This document shows, one piece after another, positions 8,588 to 17,995 of a stretch of DNA of 64,000 nt (positions are counted from its first letter, which is position 1; each line of letters opens with the position of its first letter). Position numbers and translations under genes: made by a program. The notes below the pieces were generated by a model, which saw only the letters and a list, made by a program, of their open reading frames with translations, had not been told where the DNA came from and made no database searches. Source of the stretch: Pseudomonas arsenicoxydans (GTDB lineage Bacteria; Pseudomonadota; Gammaproteobacteria; Pseudomonadales; Pseudomonadaceae). The stretch lies in assembly GCF_900103875.1 (NCBI RefSeq), contig NZ_LT629705.1, positions 3,791,001-3,855,000 of the forward strand, given 5' to 3'.

Positions 8588-9313
8588 ATGAACACCAGCG
8601 ATCTGCTCGAACAACTACTGCGGGCCGGCCAGGGCTCGATGTCACAACAGGGCGGCGGTGGCGCGGCGCCTCAAGGCGGGCTCGGCGGCCTCGGCGGATT
8701 GCTGGGTGGCCTGTTGGGCGGCGGGGCCGGATCAGGCATGGGCGGTGGTGGCCTGGGTGGTTTGCTCGGAGGTTTGCTGGGCGGCGGCTCACCGATGGGC
8801 GGCTCGACCCAGCGTCGATCCGGTGGCGGCACCAATTATGCGGCGCTGGCGTCCCTGGGCATGATAGCTTTTCAGGCGTATCAAGCGTGGCAGCGCAACC
8901 AGGCCGCAGCGCCGCAGCAGGCACCACGGACGGTCGATTTGTTGTCGGGCCCGGAAATTGAGGACCACAGTCACGCGATCCTGCGCGCGTTGATCGCGGC
9001 GGCCAAGGCTGACGGTCGGATCGATGACGCCGAGAAGCAGATGATCAGCACCGAAATCGGCCGTCACACCGATGACCCGCAATTGCAGCAATGGCTGGAT
9101 GACGAAGTGGCCCGGCCACTGGATGCCGCGGATGTGGCGCAATCGGCGACTGATCCTGGCATGGCGGCGGAGATGTACCTGGCCAGCGTGATGCTGGTGG
9201 ACGATCAGCGGGATGCCGAGCGCAATTACTTGGATGAGCTGGCGGCGGCGCTGAAGATTGAGCCCGAGCTGCAAGTGCATCTGGAGCAACAGGCCAAGGG
9301 CGGCGCGGCCTGA
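8588..9313 (+). CDS. TerB/DUF533-like protein with glycine-rich N-terminal region
   Basis: A 241-residue protein. Residues about 22-80 are a low-complexity run of GGLGGLLGGLLGGG repeats, followed by a short amphipathic stretch (YAALASLGMIAFQAYQAW). The C-terminal half (about 115-235) is a helical TerB-like/DUF533 domain with the acidic KADGRIDDAEKQMI motif typical of the YebE family. It may be membrane-associated through the glycine-leucine tract. Function is unknown; a tellurite link is by name only. An AAAGAGG ribosome site precedes the ATG. Confidence 0.82.
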   Translation: MNTSDLLEQLLRAGQGSMSQQGGGGAAPQGGLGGLGGLLGGLLGGGAGSGMGGGGLGGLLGGLLGGGSPMGGSTQRRSGGGTNYAALASLGMIAFQAYQAWQRNQAAAPQQAPRTVDLLSGPEIEDHSHAILRALIAAAKADGRIDDAEKQMISTEIGRHTDDPQLQQWLDDEVARPLDAADVAQSATDPGMAAEMYLASVMLVDDQRDAERNYLDELAAALKIEPELQVHLEQQAKGGAA

Positions 9314-9427
9314 CCGGTCGTTCCCGAAACAAGACCGACCATCCGAAGAAATGCCTGCTTTGCCCTGAACGCTAGAATTTACAGGGGGGATCACTTCAAC
9401 GTGTCCTAACCAAGCGGGAGTACCACG

Positions 9428-9871
9428 ATGAAAATCGTATCTTCGCTGGCGTTGGTGGTAGCAGTCGGGTGGATCTCTGGATGCTCAACCGTACCGGACA
9501 ACCAGATAAGCACCGTTCCCCTGCACGCTACAACCGTGAATGCCGGGAATATCGCCCGACCCATCATGATGCCCGACGGCAATGCGACCGCATTCTGGTT
9601 CGCCGTCAGTGGCGAACCTAAGGGCAGCGCTTTACCCGGTCGTTTGTTGGCCTACATCTATCAAGGAAGCTGTTCGAACCTGGGTGAGAAACCGGCGTAT
9701 GACCTGAACGACGGTCCGAACTCCCGGTTCTACTCGCAGGCGTCACTCCAGTACTTCTGGAAAAGCGCACCGGTCGCCATCGATACCCTTCGGGCCGGCG
9801 ACTATGTGCTGGTGGTGCGTGAGAGCCCGGCTGATGGTCACCAGAATATTTTCTGCGGTGCCCTGAGCTGA
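9428..9871 (+). CDS. Small lipoprotein, unrecognised
   Basis: A 147-residue lipoprotein. The signal peptide ends in the lipobox WISGC (Cys at 19). The mature part contains an LPGRLLAYIYQGSC segment, a SLQYFWKSAPVAIDTLRAGDY segment and a C-terminal NIFCGAL. It looks like a compact beta-rich CHRD- or DUF-type envelope protein, but no family is assigned. CGGGAG lies 9 bases upstream. A strong inverted repeat follows it. Confidence 0.7.
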   Translation: MKIVSSLALVVAVGWISGCSTVPDNQISTVPLHATTVNAGNIARPIMMPDGNATAFWFAVSGEPKGSALPGRLLAYIYQGSCSNLGEKPAYDLNDGPNSRFYSQASLQYFWKSAPVAIDTLRAGDYVLVVRESPADGHQNIFCGALS

Positions 9872-9889
9872 GTAAAGTCGATACGTTCT

Positions 9890-9990
9890 TGTAGGAGCTG
9901 TCGAGAGAAACGAGGCTGCGATCTTTTGACTTTGATGTTTAAAAGCAAGATCAAAAGATCGCAGCCTCGTTTCACTCGACAGCTCCTACA
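9890..9990. repeat. Long-armed inverted repeat, copy 2 of 3
   Basis: Same arms as the copies at 7043 and 20641 (TGTAGGAGCTGTCGAG, GCGATCTTTTGAC), with a loop reading TTTGATGTTTAAAAGCAAG. It lies between the convergent ends of the lipoprotein and cupin genes. Confidence 0.8.
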
Positions 9991-10001
9991 GTCCCACAGG
10001 T

Positions 10002-10439
10002 CTACAGGGGTTTTGGCAGCAGGAAGATGACGCCGTATTCTTCGCCAATCTGCAGTATCCGGGGCAGATCCTGCGGCACCTTCAACCGATCCACCGCGGC
10101 AAAGAACTGACCGCCTCGCGGATCGGACACCACGCCGATCATTCTTGCGGTGGGGCTGATGTTTTTGTAAGCATGAATCGATCCACCTGGAATATGCACG
10201 TAGCCACCGGCCGAAATGGTGGTGGCCTTGCCCTCGACCGTCACTTCCACTTGTCCGTCGACGACGTAGAACGCTTCATCCCAAGGGTGATAGTGCAGCG
10301 GCGGACCGCCGCCTTGCACGCCTTCCTGGATATGCATTTCAAAAGGCTTGCTCAAGTCCCCGCCCGCGAGAATGGTGATGGCTTCTCCGACGACAGAGAC
10401 AGGGGCGGGCGCCTTTTCGATGACGTGAACCGTTCGCAT
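10002..10439 (-). CDS. Cupin-domain protein
   Basis: A 145-residue single-domain cupin. Motif 1 gives H49-x-H51-x3-E55 in PPLHYHPWDEAFYVVDG, and motif 2 contributes H89 in VHIPGGSIHAYKN, so the usual 3-His/1-Glu metal site is complete. The substrate is unknown. The start at MRTVHVIE has a ribosome site (GGAGAGCAAT) just upstream. It is monocistronic. Confidence 0.85.
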   Translation of the reverse strand: MRTVHVIEKAPAPVSVVGEAITILAGGDLSKPFEMHIQEGVQGGGPPLHYHPWDEAFYVVDGQVEVTVEGKATTISAGGYVHIPGGSIHAYKNISPTARMIGVVSDPRGGQFFAAVDRLKVPQDLPRILQIGEEYGVIFLLPKPL

Positions 10440-10633
10440 GATTGCTCTCCGAAAGGTGAGTCCCCACCCGCTGAGTATATTCACTGGCGTGCGCCCCCGG
10501 CACCTCGGCACAAGCCCGTTTGTCAGCGGGATTTCAACGTCGATTGAATTTTTCTCCGGCCCGATTGCTCTGCTGATGTAGAGACGTGTTGATTCAGCGT
10601 CCTGCCACTGGCCTTAGACCGAGAGAAGCGCCC

Positions 10634-12019
10634 ATGACTGCCCTGACACGACTCGACTCCCAGCCTGCCCACGAACACGCGATTTCCATTGCCGGCAGCA
10701 TGAAACAGACCTACGAACAGTTGTTGCTGAGCGACGATACCGAGCAACAACGCGCGCTCGCCCAGGCCTTCCTGCAGGTGCAGTTGCAACACGCTGCGGA
10801 CCTGCCCGAAGAAATGCCCCGCGAGCTGTCGGCGCTGCAAGACTGGGTCGAGCGACACAGTGCCGACGTCGCTCGCCAATACGCCGACTACCTGCAACAA
10901 CGCAAGGACGGCGGAGCGCGGCAGTTCTTCAGTAACAAGGCCCACGCGCTGTTTTTCCTGCAAGCGGTGGCCCCGACCAAACTGGTCGACGGTGCCTGGC
11001 TTTACGGCCTGTTGCGTCACTGGCGCGACCCGCGTTTCGAAGGGCTGATCTGCACCTATCTGGAAGAACTGGGCGACGGCAATCCGGCGCAGAATCACGT
11101 GGTGATTTACCGCAAGCTGCTCGCCGAGCATGGTTTGCAAGACACTGGCGTGATCGCTGACGAACACTACCTGCAAGGCGCGATACAACTGGCGTTGGGC
11201 GAATGCAGCGAGGAATTTTTACCTGAGGTGATCGGCTACAACCTGGGCTATGAACAGCTGCCGCTGCATTTGCTGATCAGCGCCTACGAACTCAGTGAGT
11301 TGGGCATCGATCCGTATTACTTCACGTTGCACGTGACCATCGACAATGCCAGCACCGGCCATGCGCACAAGGCGGTGCAAGCGGTGCTGGAGCTGTTGCC
11401 GCTGGAGGGCGATCGCGAAGACTTTCTGCGCCGGGTGGCGCTGGGTTATCGGCTTAACGACCTGGGGCAGGGCAGTCGCGCGATCATCGAATCGTTCGAC
11501 CTCGACGCCGAGTTGCTCAACATGCTTGAGCGCAAACGTCCCTTCGGCCAGCACATGCACTCCGACTACTGCCGGTTTGAAGGCCAGACCGTCAACCAAT
11601 GGTTGTCCTCGCCGGAGCAATTGCCAGGTTTCCTCGACGCCCTGCAAAACAAGGGCTGGATCAAGCGTCACCAGGACCCGCAAGACAGTCGTTTCTGGCA
11701 ATTGATCGACGGTGACGGCGCGGCGATGTTCGGGGTGTTCAGCCCCTATGAAAAACAGCTGCTGCATGACTGGATCGCTGGCGACTGGACACCCGAGCGT
11801 TCAGGCGCTGCGGTTCGAACGGGCAAAAGTGTCGTCAGCGAAGCGCCAGTGCCGGTTAATGATCCGGATGTGCAGAGCCTGCAAGAATCGCTGGAGGGGC
11901 TTGATGCTGCCGAGCAGATGCAGGCGTTGATTACGTGGCTGTCGGCGCGCCGACATTCTCATCCTGCAGGATTGATGGCGACGCGGCGGTTCATCGAACT
12001 CAAATCCAGCCTTCGCTAA
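10634..12019 (+). CDS. Haem-oxygenase-like diiron enzyme (iron-containing redox enzyme family)
   Basis: A 461-residue, largely helical protein. Two segments carry ligands typical of haem-oxygenase-like diiron oxidases: YLEELGDGNPAQNH (Glu and His) and the HVTIDNASTGHAHKAV stretch (HxxxDx5HxH). Such enzymes oxidise amino-acid or fatty-acid-derived substrates with O2, but the substrate here is unknown. The start at MTALTRLD is preferred over one 16 codons upstream. The gene is followed after 10 bases by a methyltransferase and then ligD, in one direction. Confidence 0.78.
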   Translation: MTALTRLDSQPAHEHAISIAGSMKQTYEQLLLSDDTEQQRALAQAFLQVQLQHAADLPEEMPRELSALQDWVERHSADVARQYADYLQQRKDGGARQFFSNKAHALFFLQAVAPTKLVDGAWLYGLLRHWRDPRFEGLICTYLEELGDGNPAQNHVVIYRKLLAEHGLQDTGVIADEHYLQGAIQLALGECSEEFLPEVIGYNLGYEQLPLHLLISAYELSELGIDPYYFTLHVTIDNASTGHAHKAVQAVLELLPLEGDREDFLRRVALGYRLNDLGQGSRAIIESFDLDAELLNMLERKRPFGQHMHSDYCRFEGQTVNQWLSSPEQLPGFLDALQNKGWIKRHQDPQDSRFWQLIDGDGAAMFGVFSPYEKQLLHDWIAGDWTPERSGAAVRTGKSVVSEAPVPVNDPDVQSLQESLEGLDAAEQMQALITWLSARRHSHPAGLMATRRFIELKSSLR

Positions 12020-12029
12020 GGAGCTGCAC

Positions 12030-13022
12030 ATGAATCAGGAAGAACATTTGGACACGGCCGATCTGGCGCTGCTGCAATTGGGCCGGCGTTTGCAAGCCGA
12101 CGGCTACCGTTTCATCACCCCGACACCGCTGACGCATCAGCGGGTCAATCAGCGTGCCGAAGGGCAGAATGCCCAGACCCTGCGCGACGTGTTCGGCTGG
12201 TCGCGCGCCTTCGAACCCGGTCTGCTGTCGGCGGATGAGCAACGGCAATTGCAACAGGCCGGCGTGCTCGAAGAACACGACTGCCGTTTGAAAAGCCGGG
12301 TGCGCTGGTCGAGCCTCGACGATCTGCTGTTCGTGCATTCGGGTTTCCCCACCGACGCAGCTGACGCGGTGTTCTTCGGCCCCGACACCTATCGCTTTGC
12401 GCAGTTGATACATGCCCACCTGCAACAGAATTTCGCGCCGATCCGGCGCGCGGTGGACATCGGATGTGGTGCCGGTGTCGGGGCCATTGTGATTGCCCGC
12501 GCACGCCGCGAAGCCGAAGTATTGGCCGTGGACATCAACCCGGCGGCGCTGCGTCTGACGGCGGTCAATGCGGCCCTTGCCGAAGTGGCCAACGTCAGCG
12601 TCGAGACCAGCGATGTGTTGCAGGACGTCGACGGCCAATTCGACCTGATCGTCGCCAATCCACCCTATATGGCCGACCCCGCCGAACGCGCTTATCGGCA
12701 TGGCGGCGGCGCATTCGGCGCGCAACTGTCGCTGCGCATCGTCGAGCAAGCCTTGAATCGACTGGCCCCCGGCGGTTCCCTGGTGCTGTACACCGGGGTG
12801 GCGATGATCGAGGGGCGCGATCCGTTTCTGCAAGCCCTGACCCCGTTCCTGAAATCGCCACGGTTTGCCTGGACCTACCGCGAACTCGATCCCGACGTGT
12901 TCGGCGAAGAGCTGTTGACGGCCGGTTATCAACGGGTGGAACGCATCGCGGTGGTCGCGCTGATCGTCACCCGCAGTGGCCCCGGCATTGGGGGAAGCGT
13001 TGAAGCAGCAGGTGCGCCATGA
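12030..13022 (+). CDS. NPPY-type class I methyltransferase (HemK/PrmC-like)
   Basis: A 330-residue SAM-dependent methyltransferase. The N-terminal 130 residues are a separate helical domain. The catalytic domain has DIGCGAGVGAIVIA (motif I, about 146-159), VDINPAALRLT, and IVANPPYM (about 208-215). The NPPY signature is used for N-methylation of glutamine, adenine or guanine. Targets could be protein or RNA. AAGGAG precedes the ATG. Its last codon overlaps the ATG of ligD by 4 bases (ATGA), so the two are translationally coupled. Confidence 0.82.
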   Translation: MNQEEHLDTADLALLQLGRRLQADGYRFITPTPLTHQRVNQRAEGQNAQTLRDVFGWSRAFEPGLLSADEQRQLQQAGVLEEHDCRLKSRVRWSSLDDLLFVHSGFPTDAADAVFFGPDTYRFAQLIHAHLQQNFAPIRRAVDIGCGAGVGAIVIARARREAEVLAVDINPAALRLTAVNAALAEVANVSVETSDVLQDVDGQFDLIVANPPYMADPAERAYRHGGGAFGAQLSLRIVEQALNRLAPGGSLVLYTGVAMIEGRDPFLQALTPFLKSPRFAWTYRELDPDVFGEELLTAGYQRVERIAVVALIVTRSGPGIGGSVEAAGAP

Positions 13023-15598
13023 GCAAAAACCTGGAAGATTACAACCGCATGCGCGACTTTTCGGCCACCTCGGAACCGGCCGCCGGTAAACGCTCGGGCA
13101 AAAAAGCGGGGAAGGATCATGCGTTGCAGTTCTGTATCCAGAAGCACGACGCCTCGCGCCTGCATTACGACTTTCGCCTGGAACTCGATGGCGCGCTGAA
13201 GAGTTGGGCGGTGCCCAAGGGCCCGTCGCTGGACCCCAAGGTCAAGCGCCTGGCCGTGCATGTCGAAGACCATCCGATTGACTACGCAACGTTCGAGGGC
13301 AGCATCCCCGAAGGGCATTACGGCGCCGGTGACGTCATCGTCTGGGACCGTGGCGTCTGGATTCCCCAGGGTGATCCGGCCGAGGCATACGCCAAGGGCA
13401 AGCTCAAATTCGAGCTGCAAGGCGAGAAGCTCGGTGGGTTATGGAACCTGGTGCGCACGCACATGCCGGGCAAGCAGGAACAATGGTTTCTGATCAAGCA
13501 TCAGGACAACGCGGCAAAACCCGAAAGCGATTACGACGTGGTGGCCGCCGAGCCGGACAGCGTGCTCAGCGACCGGACCATCATCCCCAGCAAGTCAAAA
13601 GCGGCGGATAAACCCAAACCGGTCAAGAAACCCGCGCGCAAGGTCGCGCCTAAAGAATCGTCGGCGCAACTCACCGGGGCCCACAAAGCCAAACTGCCAG
13701 ACCTGCTCAAACCGGAACTGGCGACACTGGTGGAGAAAGCTCCGGGCGGCCAGTGGAGTTACGAGATCAAGTTCGACGGCTACCGGATCATGGCGCGCAT
13801 CGACCACGGCGAGGTCAAACTCTTCACCCGCAATGGCCACGACTGGACCCACAAGCTGCCCGCGCAAGCCGAGGCGCTGGCGGCGCTGGGGCTTGAATCC
13901 GCGTGGCTCGACGGGGAAATGGTGGTCGCCAACGAGCAGGGCGTGCCGGACTTCCAGGCGCTGCAAAATGCTTTCGAGTCGGGTCGCAGCGGCGCTATCG
14001 TTTACTACCTGTTCGACATGCCTTACCTCAACGGCGTCGATCTGCGCGAGGTGCCGGTCGAGGAGCGAAGGGTGGCGCTGGCGACGGTGCTCAATTCCAA
14101 CAAGGACCCGTTGCTGCGCTTCTCCGACGCGTTCGGCGAAGAGCCGGAAGCGCTGCTCAATAGCGCCTGCCAGATGCAAATGGAGGGGCTGATCGGCAAG
14201 CGCCTGGGGTCGCCCTATGTGTCCCGGCGCAGCAGCGACTGGATCAAGCTCAAATGCAAACATCGGCAGGAGTTTGTGGTGGTCGGCTATACCGATCCCA
14301 AAGGTTCGCGAAATGCCTTCGGCGCCTTGCTACTCGGATTACACGACCGTGACAGCGGCGAGTTGCGCTACGCCGGCAAGGTCGGCACCGGGTTCAACGA
14401 AACCACGCTGAAAAACATCCACGAACAACTCAAACCCTTACAGGTAAAAAAGCCATCGGTGGTCAATCCGCCGACCGGATTTGACGCCAAGGGCGTGCAC
14501 TGGCTCAAACCTGTGCTGCTGGCAGAAATCGCGTTCGCCGAGATGACCAAGGACGGTTCGGTGCGCCATGCGGTGTTCCATGGTCTGCGCGATGACAAAC
14601 CGGCCAAAAACATCACCGAGGAGCGCGCGAAAGTGGTGAAGACTCAAGCGAAGAAACCGGCCGCCGCCGCTGAAAAGAAAACCGCCCAGACCGCGCCGTC
14701 GCAGATTGGACTGGGCGCGGGCAAGGTTCGCATCACGCACCCGGACCGGGTGATCGATGCCAGCAGCGGCACCACCAAAGTGCAACTGGCCGAGTATTAC
14801 GCCAGCGTCGCGCAGTGGATTCTGCCCGAACTCAAGGACCGCCCGGTGGCTTTGGTACGGGCCCCGGACGGCATCACCGGCGAGCTGTTCTTCCAGAAAA
14901 ACGCCGAGCGCCTCGCGATTCCGGGGATCACCACGCTGGACAAGGAACTCACCGGCCAACCGGTGATGATCATCAACAATGCCGAAGCCCTGATCGGCGC
15001 CGTGCAGATGAGCACCGTCGAACTTCACACCTGGAACGCCACCACGGACAACCTCGATAAACCTGATCGCTTCGTTCTCGACCTTGACCCGGACCCGGCG
15101 CTGCCCTGGAAAAGCATGGTCGAGGCGACTCAACTGACTCTTTCGGTCCTCGATGAATTGGGGCTCAAGGCCTTTCTCAAGACCAGCGGCGGCAAAGGCA
15201 TTCACCTGGTGGTGCCACTGACTCGCAAGCTGGGTTGGGACGAGGTGAAGGACTTCAGCCACGCCATCGTCAGTCATATGGCCAAGCTGTTGCCGGAACG
15301 TTTTTCCGCGGTGTCGGGACCGAAGAACCGGGTAGGGCGGATCTTCATCGATTACCTGCGTAACGGGCTCGGCGCGACGACCATTTGCGCGTACGCGGCG
15401 CGCACCCGCGAAGGGATGCCGGTGTCGATGCCGATCTTTCGTGAAGAGGTAGGCGAACTCAAGGGCGGCAATCAGTGGAACATCCACAACGCCCATGAAC
15501 GCCTGGCTGAAGTCGGCGATGAGCCGTGGGCCGATCTGAAGAAAACCCGGCAATCCATCACCGCCGACATGCGTCGGCGGGTCGGGATGAAGAAATGA
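13019..15598 (+). CDS. ligD: ATP-dependent DNA ligase D (NHEJ)
   Basis: An 859-residue multidomain enzyme for Ku-dependent non-homologous end joining. Domain order is Pseudomonas-type: 3-prime phosphoesterase (about 30-170; H49-YDFR and SIPEGHYGAGDVIVWD), a linker rich in Lys/Pro, ATP-dependent ligase (about 220-530; nucleotidyl-lysine K251 in EIKFDGYR), and a primase-polymerase domain (about 560-850; FVLDLDPDP with metal Asp at 688 and 690). All three catalytic centres look intact. No ku gene is in the window. It is the last gene of a three-gene run. Confidence 0.95.
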   Translation: MSKNLEDYNRMRDFSATSEPAAGKRSGKKAGKDHALQFCIQKHDASRLHYDFRLELDGALKSWAVPKGPSLDPKVKRLAVHVEDHPIDYATFEGSIPEGHYGAGDVIVWDRGVWIPQGDPAEAYAKGKLKFELQGEKLGGLWNLVRTHMPGKQEQWFLIKHQDNAAKPESDYDVVAAEPDSVLSDRTIIPSKSKAADKPKPVKKPARKVAPKESSAQLTGAHKAKLPDLLKPELATLVEKAPGGQWSYEIKFDGYRIMARIDHGEVKLFTRNGHDWTHKLPAQAEALAALGLESAWLDGEMVVANEQGVPDFQALQNAFESGRSGAIVYYLFDMPYLNGVDLREVPVEERRVALATVLNSNKDPLLRFSDAFGEEPEALLNSACQMQMEGLIGKRLGSPYVSRRSSDWIKLKCKHRQEFVVVGYTDPKGSRNAFGALLLGLHDRDSGELRYAGKVGTGFNETTLKNIHEQLKPLQVKKPSVVNPPTGFDAKGVHWLKPVLLAEIAFAEMTKDGSVRHAVFHGLRDDKPAKNITEERAKVVKTQAKKPAAAAEKKTAQTAPSQIGLGAGKVRITHPDRVIDASSGTTKVQLAEYYASVAQWILPELKDRPVALVRAPDGITGELFFQKNAERLAIPGITTLDKELTGQPVMIINNAEALIGAVQMSTVELHTWNATTDNLDKPDRFVLDLDPDPALPWKSMVEATQLTLSVLDELGLKAFLKTSGGKGIHLVVPLTRKLGWDEVKDFSHAIVSHMAKLLPERFSAVSGPKNRVGRIFIDYLRNGLGATTICAYAARTREGMPVSMPIFREEVGELKGGNQWNIHNAHERLAEVGDEPWADLKKTRQSITADMRRRVGMKK

Positions 15599-16264
15599 TT
15601 AACGGATGAACGCCTGCAAATCGGTACCCAGTTTGTCGATGGCCGCCTTGAAGTCCTTGGCGGTGATCTTCTGGCTGGCGTTTTCCAGAGTGCTGCCGAA
15701 GACTTTGCGTACTACCTTGGCCACGGTCTGATTGGTTTTGGCGTCGATGAACTCGGCTTCGATGAACAGCGTGGTGTCCTGATCCCGATGACCACTGGCA
15801 GCAGAAACACCGCCCACCACCGCAGCGACCGGAACCACTTCATACCACTTCATGCCTTCATTCTCGGCGGTTACCCCGGTGATTGCCGCGCGCATGATCA
15901 GGGTTTTCGAGCCTGGTTGTGCGCTGGTAACCACGCGATATCTCTGACCGAGAATGGATCTGGTCTTGGTGGTCATGTAGTTCTGGATGTCATCCAGGGT
16001 TTGCCGATTGACCCGTTCGTTGGGCTTTGGCGCCGGGTACAGTTCCAGCTTGTTGAACGCTACGGTGTCGTAGGCATTGGGGTTCCACGACGGACTCACC
16101 CAGCGCATCGCCTTCTCACCGCTGGTGGTGGTGACTTCCTGCAGGTTGTTGTAGTTGGACAGGTAGCCTGAGTACTGGTCTTTCTCAGTGACTTTTGACG
16201 TACACCCGCCGAGCAGCAGGCTGGCCAGTGCAGCGCCGATGAACAAATTTCGGGACAGGTTCAT
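15599..16264 (-). CDS. DUF3313-family lipoprotein
   Basis: A 221-residue lipoprotein with lipobox LLLGGC (Cys at 21). The mature part matches the DUF3313 pattern (KDQYSGYLSNYNNL, then MRWVSPSWNPNAYDTVAFNKLELYPAPKPN) and ends in a domain that includes a hydrophobic glycine-rich stretch VAAVVGGVSAASGH. Members are surface or periplasmic lipoproteins of unknown role. The start at MNLSRN is chosen over an upstream in-frame ATG because it begins the signal peptide. The gene ends directly beside the ligD stop, convergent with it. Confidence 0.8.
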   Translation of the reverse strand: MNLSRNLFIGAALASLLLGGCTSKVTEKDQYSGYLSNYNNLQEVTTTSGEKAMRWVSPSWNPNAYDTVAFNKLELYPAPKPNERVNRQTLDDIQNYMTTKTRSILGQRYRVVTSAQPGSKTLIMRAAITGVTAENEGMKWYEVVPVAAVVGGVSAASGHRDQDTTLFIEAEFIDAKTNQTVAKVVRKVFGSTLENASQKITAKDFKAAIDKLGTDLQAFIR

Positions 16265-16343
16265 AGTGGTGTGTGCTCCATGGTTTGCATCGTGTTTACT
16301 CATGTTTGAGCATAGGTGGCTATTGTGAATATTCACTGCCAAA

Positions 16344-16369
16344 ACGGGTGGTCAGCGTCGACCACCCGT
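16344..16369 (-). terminator. Rho-independent terminator of the arylsulfatase gene
   Basis: ACGGGTGGTC and GACCACCCGT form a perfect 10-bp stem with a 6-base loop. On the minus strand the stem is followed by TTTT. It lies 12 bases after the arylsulfatase stop. Confidence 0.75.
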
Positions 16370-16381
16370 AGATCCGGCGTT

Positions 16382-17995
16382 TTACTTGGCCATCTCGGCT
16401 CGCGCCGCTGCGATCTTGGCTTTGACTGAATCGAGGTTGAAACTCGCGCCTTTTTGCATTGGCGGGAACTCAATCGCGGTTTCAGCCAGTTTGGTCACCT
16501 GTTGCTGGACGAATACAAAACGCCAGAACTGAAACTTGAACCAGTCGAAATACTGCTGCGAACCTTGGGCAGCCTGGTTTTCCGGCCAACCCATGCGCTC
16601 GAACGGGTCAAGACGAAGGTTGGTCAGGATCGGTACATCGATCGCCACTTTGGCGCCCATCCAGCCGCCGGGTTGATCGATGAAGCGGTACTTGTAGTCA
16701 TCGATGCGGACGGCACCCAGCGCGCTTTCACCAAAGTAGAAGATTTCATGCCGGTTCGACGGGCCTTTCCCGGTGATCATCGGTGTCTGGTCGTAGCCGT
16801 CCAGGTGCACCTTGTAGGTTTTATCGCCCAGTTGTTTGCCCTTGAGCAGTTCGTCGGTGATGTTGGGATTGCCCGCCGCCGCGACCAGGGTCGGGAACCA
16901 GTCCATGCCCGACATGATGCCGTTGGCCACAGTGTTTGTCGGTACTTTGCCCGGCCAGCGAATGATCGCAGGTACGCGGAAGCCACCTTCCATCACCGTA
17001 CCTTTGCCCATGGCAAATGGCGTGGTGCCGCCGTCCGGCCAGGTGAAGTTTTCTGCGCCGTTGTCGGTGGTGAAAATCACGATGGTGTTGTCATCCATAC
17101 CGTCTTTTTTCAGCTTGGCCATGACGTCGCCGACGATGTCGTCGAGTTGCGCCATGCCGGCTTCCTGCTCTGTCCAGCCATTTTGTGCATTGCGCATCGC
17201 TTCGTATTTGTCAGACAAGTGCGTGACGATGTGCATGCGGGTCGGGTTGAGCCAGACGAAGAACGGTTTGTTGTCGGTCTTGGCCTTGTCGATAAAGCTG
17301 AACGCCTTGTCCCGGATCTCGTCGTCCACCGTTTTCATCCGATCAGGATACAGCGTGCCGGCGTCTTCAATCTTCTGTTTGCCGACCTTGCCCCAGCGTG
17401 GCATCACCGTTGTGTCATCGGTGGCGGTGGCCCAGCTGTGAACCATGTTGCGCGGCCCGACGGTGGCCAAAAGCTCTTGCGGATAGTTGGGGTGCGCCGG
17501 GTCTTCCATGGCGTCGAGGTGATAGAGGTAGCCGAAGAATTCGTCGAAGCCGTGTACGGTCGGCAGAAACTCGTTCAAATCGCCCAAGTGGTTTTTGCCG
17601 AACTGGCCCGTGGCGTAACCCATGGATTTGAGCGTGGTAGCGATGGTGACCGCTTCGGCGGGAATACCGATAGGAGAGCCGGCTTGGCCGACCGTGGTCA
17701 TGCCCGTGCGGATCGGCAGTTCACCGGTAATGAAATTGGCGCGTCCGGCCGTGCAGCTGGCCTCGGCATAATAGTCGGTGAAGCGCATGCCTTCAGCGGC
17801 CAGTTGGTCGAGGTTGGGAGTGCGGCCGGCCATCATGCCTTGGTTGTAGACGCCGATATTGGACCAGCCAATATCGTCGCCCATGATCACCACGATGTTC
17901 GGCGCTTTGTCGGCGGCTTGCGTGGTGAGAGGTAGAACCATTGCAGACAACAGCATCGACACCGCGAACAATCTGGATAGTTTTGTCTGGCTCAT
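16382..17995 (-). CDS. Arylsulfatase (exported, formylglycine-dependent)
   Basis: A 537-residue sulfatase. A signal peptide ends near TQAA (about 28). Metal-binding D40-D41 lie in IVVIMGDDIGWSN. The catalytic site is C81-T-A-G-R85, matching the CxAxR form whose Cys is converted to formylglycine; the downstream GELPIRTGM fits. Later metal ligands appear in VIFTTDNGAE. It would release sulfate from aryl or alkyl sulfate esters in the periplasm. The Cys form needs a maturation enzyme, which is not in the window. A hairpin terminator follows the stop. Divergent from a DUF2092 gene. Confidence 0.9.
   Translation of the reverse strand: MSQTKLSRLFAVSMLLSAMVLPLTTQAADKAPNIVVIMGDDIGWSNIGVYNQGMMAGRTPNLDQLAAEGMRFTDYYAEASCTAGRANFITGELPIRTGMTTVGQAGSPIGIPAEAVTIATTLKSMGYATGQFGKNHLGDLNEFLPTVHGFDEFFGYLYHLDAMEDPAHPNYPQELLATVGPRNMVHSWATATDDTTVMPRWGKVGKQKIEDAGTLYPDRMKTVDDEIRDKAFSFIDKAKTDNKPFFVWLNPTRMHIVTHLSDKYEAMRNAQNGWTEQEAGMAQLDDIVGDVMAKLKKDGMDDNTIVIFTTDNGAENFTWPDGGTTPFAMGKGTVMEGGFRVPAIIRWPGKVPTNTVANGIMSGMDWFPTLVAAAGNPNITDELLKGKQLGDKTYKVHLDGYDQTPMITGKGPSNRHEIFYFGESALGAVRIDDYKYRFIDQPGGWMGAKVAIDVPILTNLRLDPFERMGWPENQAAQGSQQYFDWFKFQFWRFVFVQQQVTKLAETAIEFPPMQKGASFNLDSVKAKIAAARAEMAK

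Noticed and set aside
14438-15553. Long open frame antisense to ligD (also antisense frames in the arylsulfatase, dipZ and puuC genes)
   Set aside because: These follow from GC-rich third positions of the real genes. They encode Arg/His/Gln-rich sequences without domains and lack ribosome sites.
13019-15598. Ku gene expected beside ligD
   Set aside because: No Ku-like protein was found among the neighbours on either strand, so it must be elsewhere in the genome.
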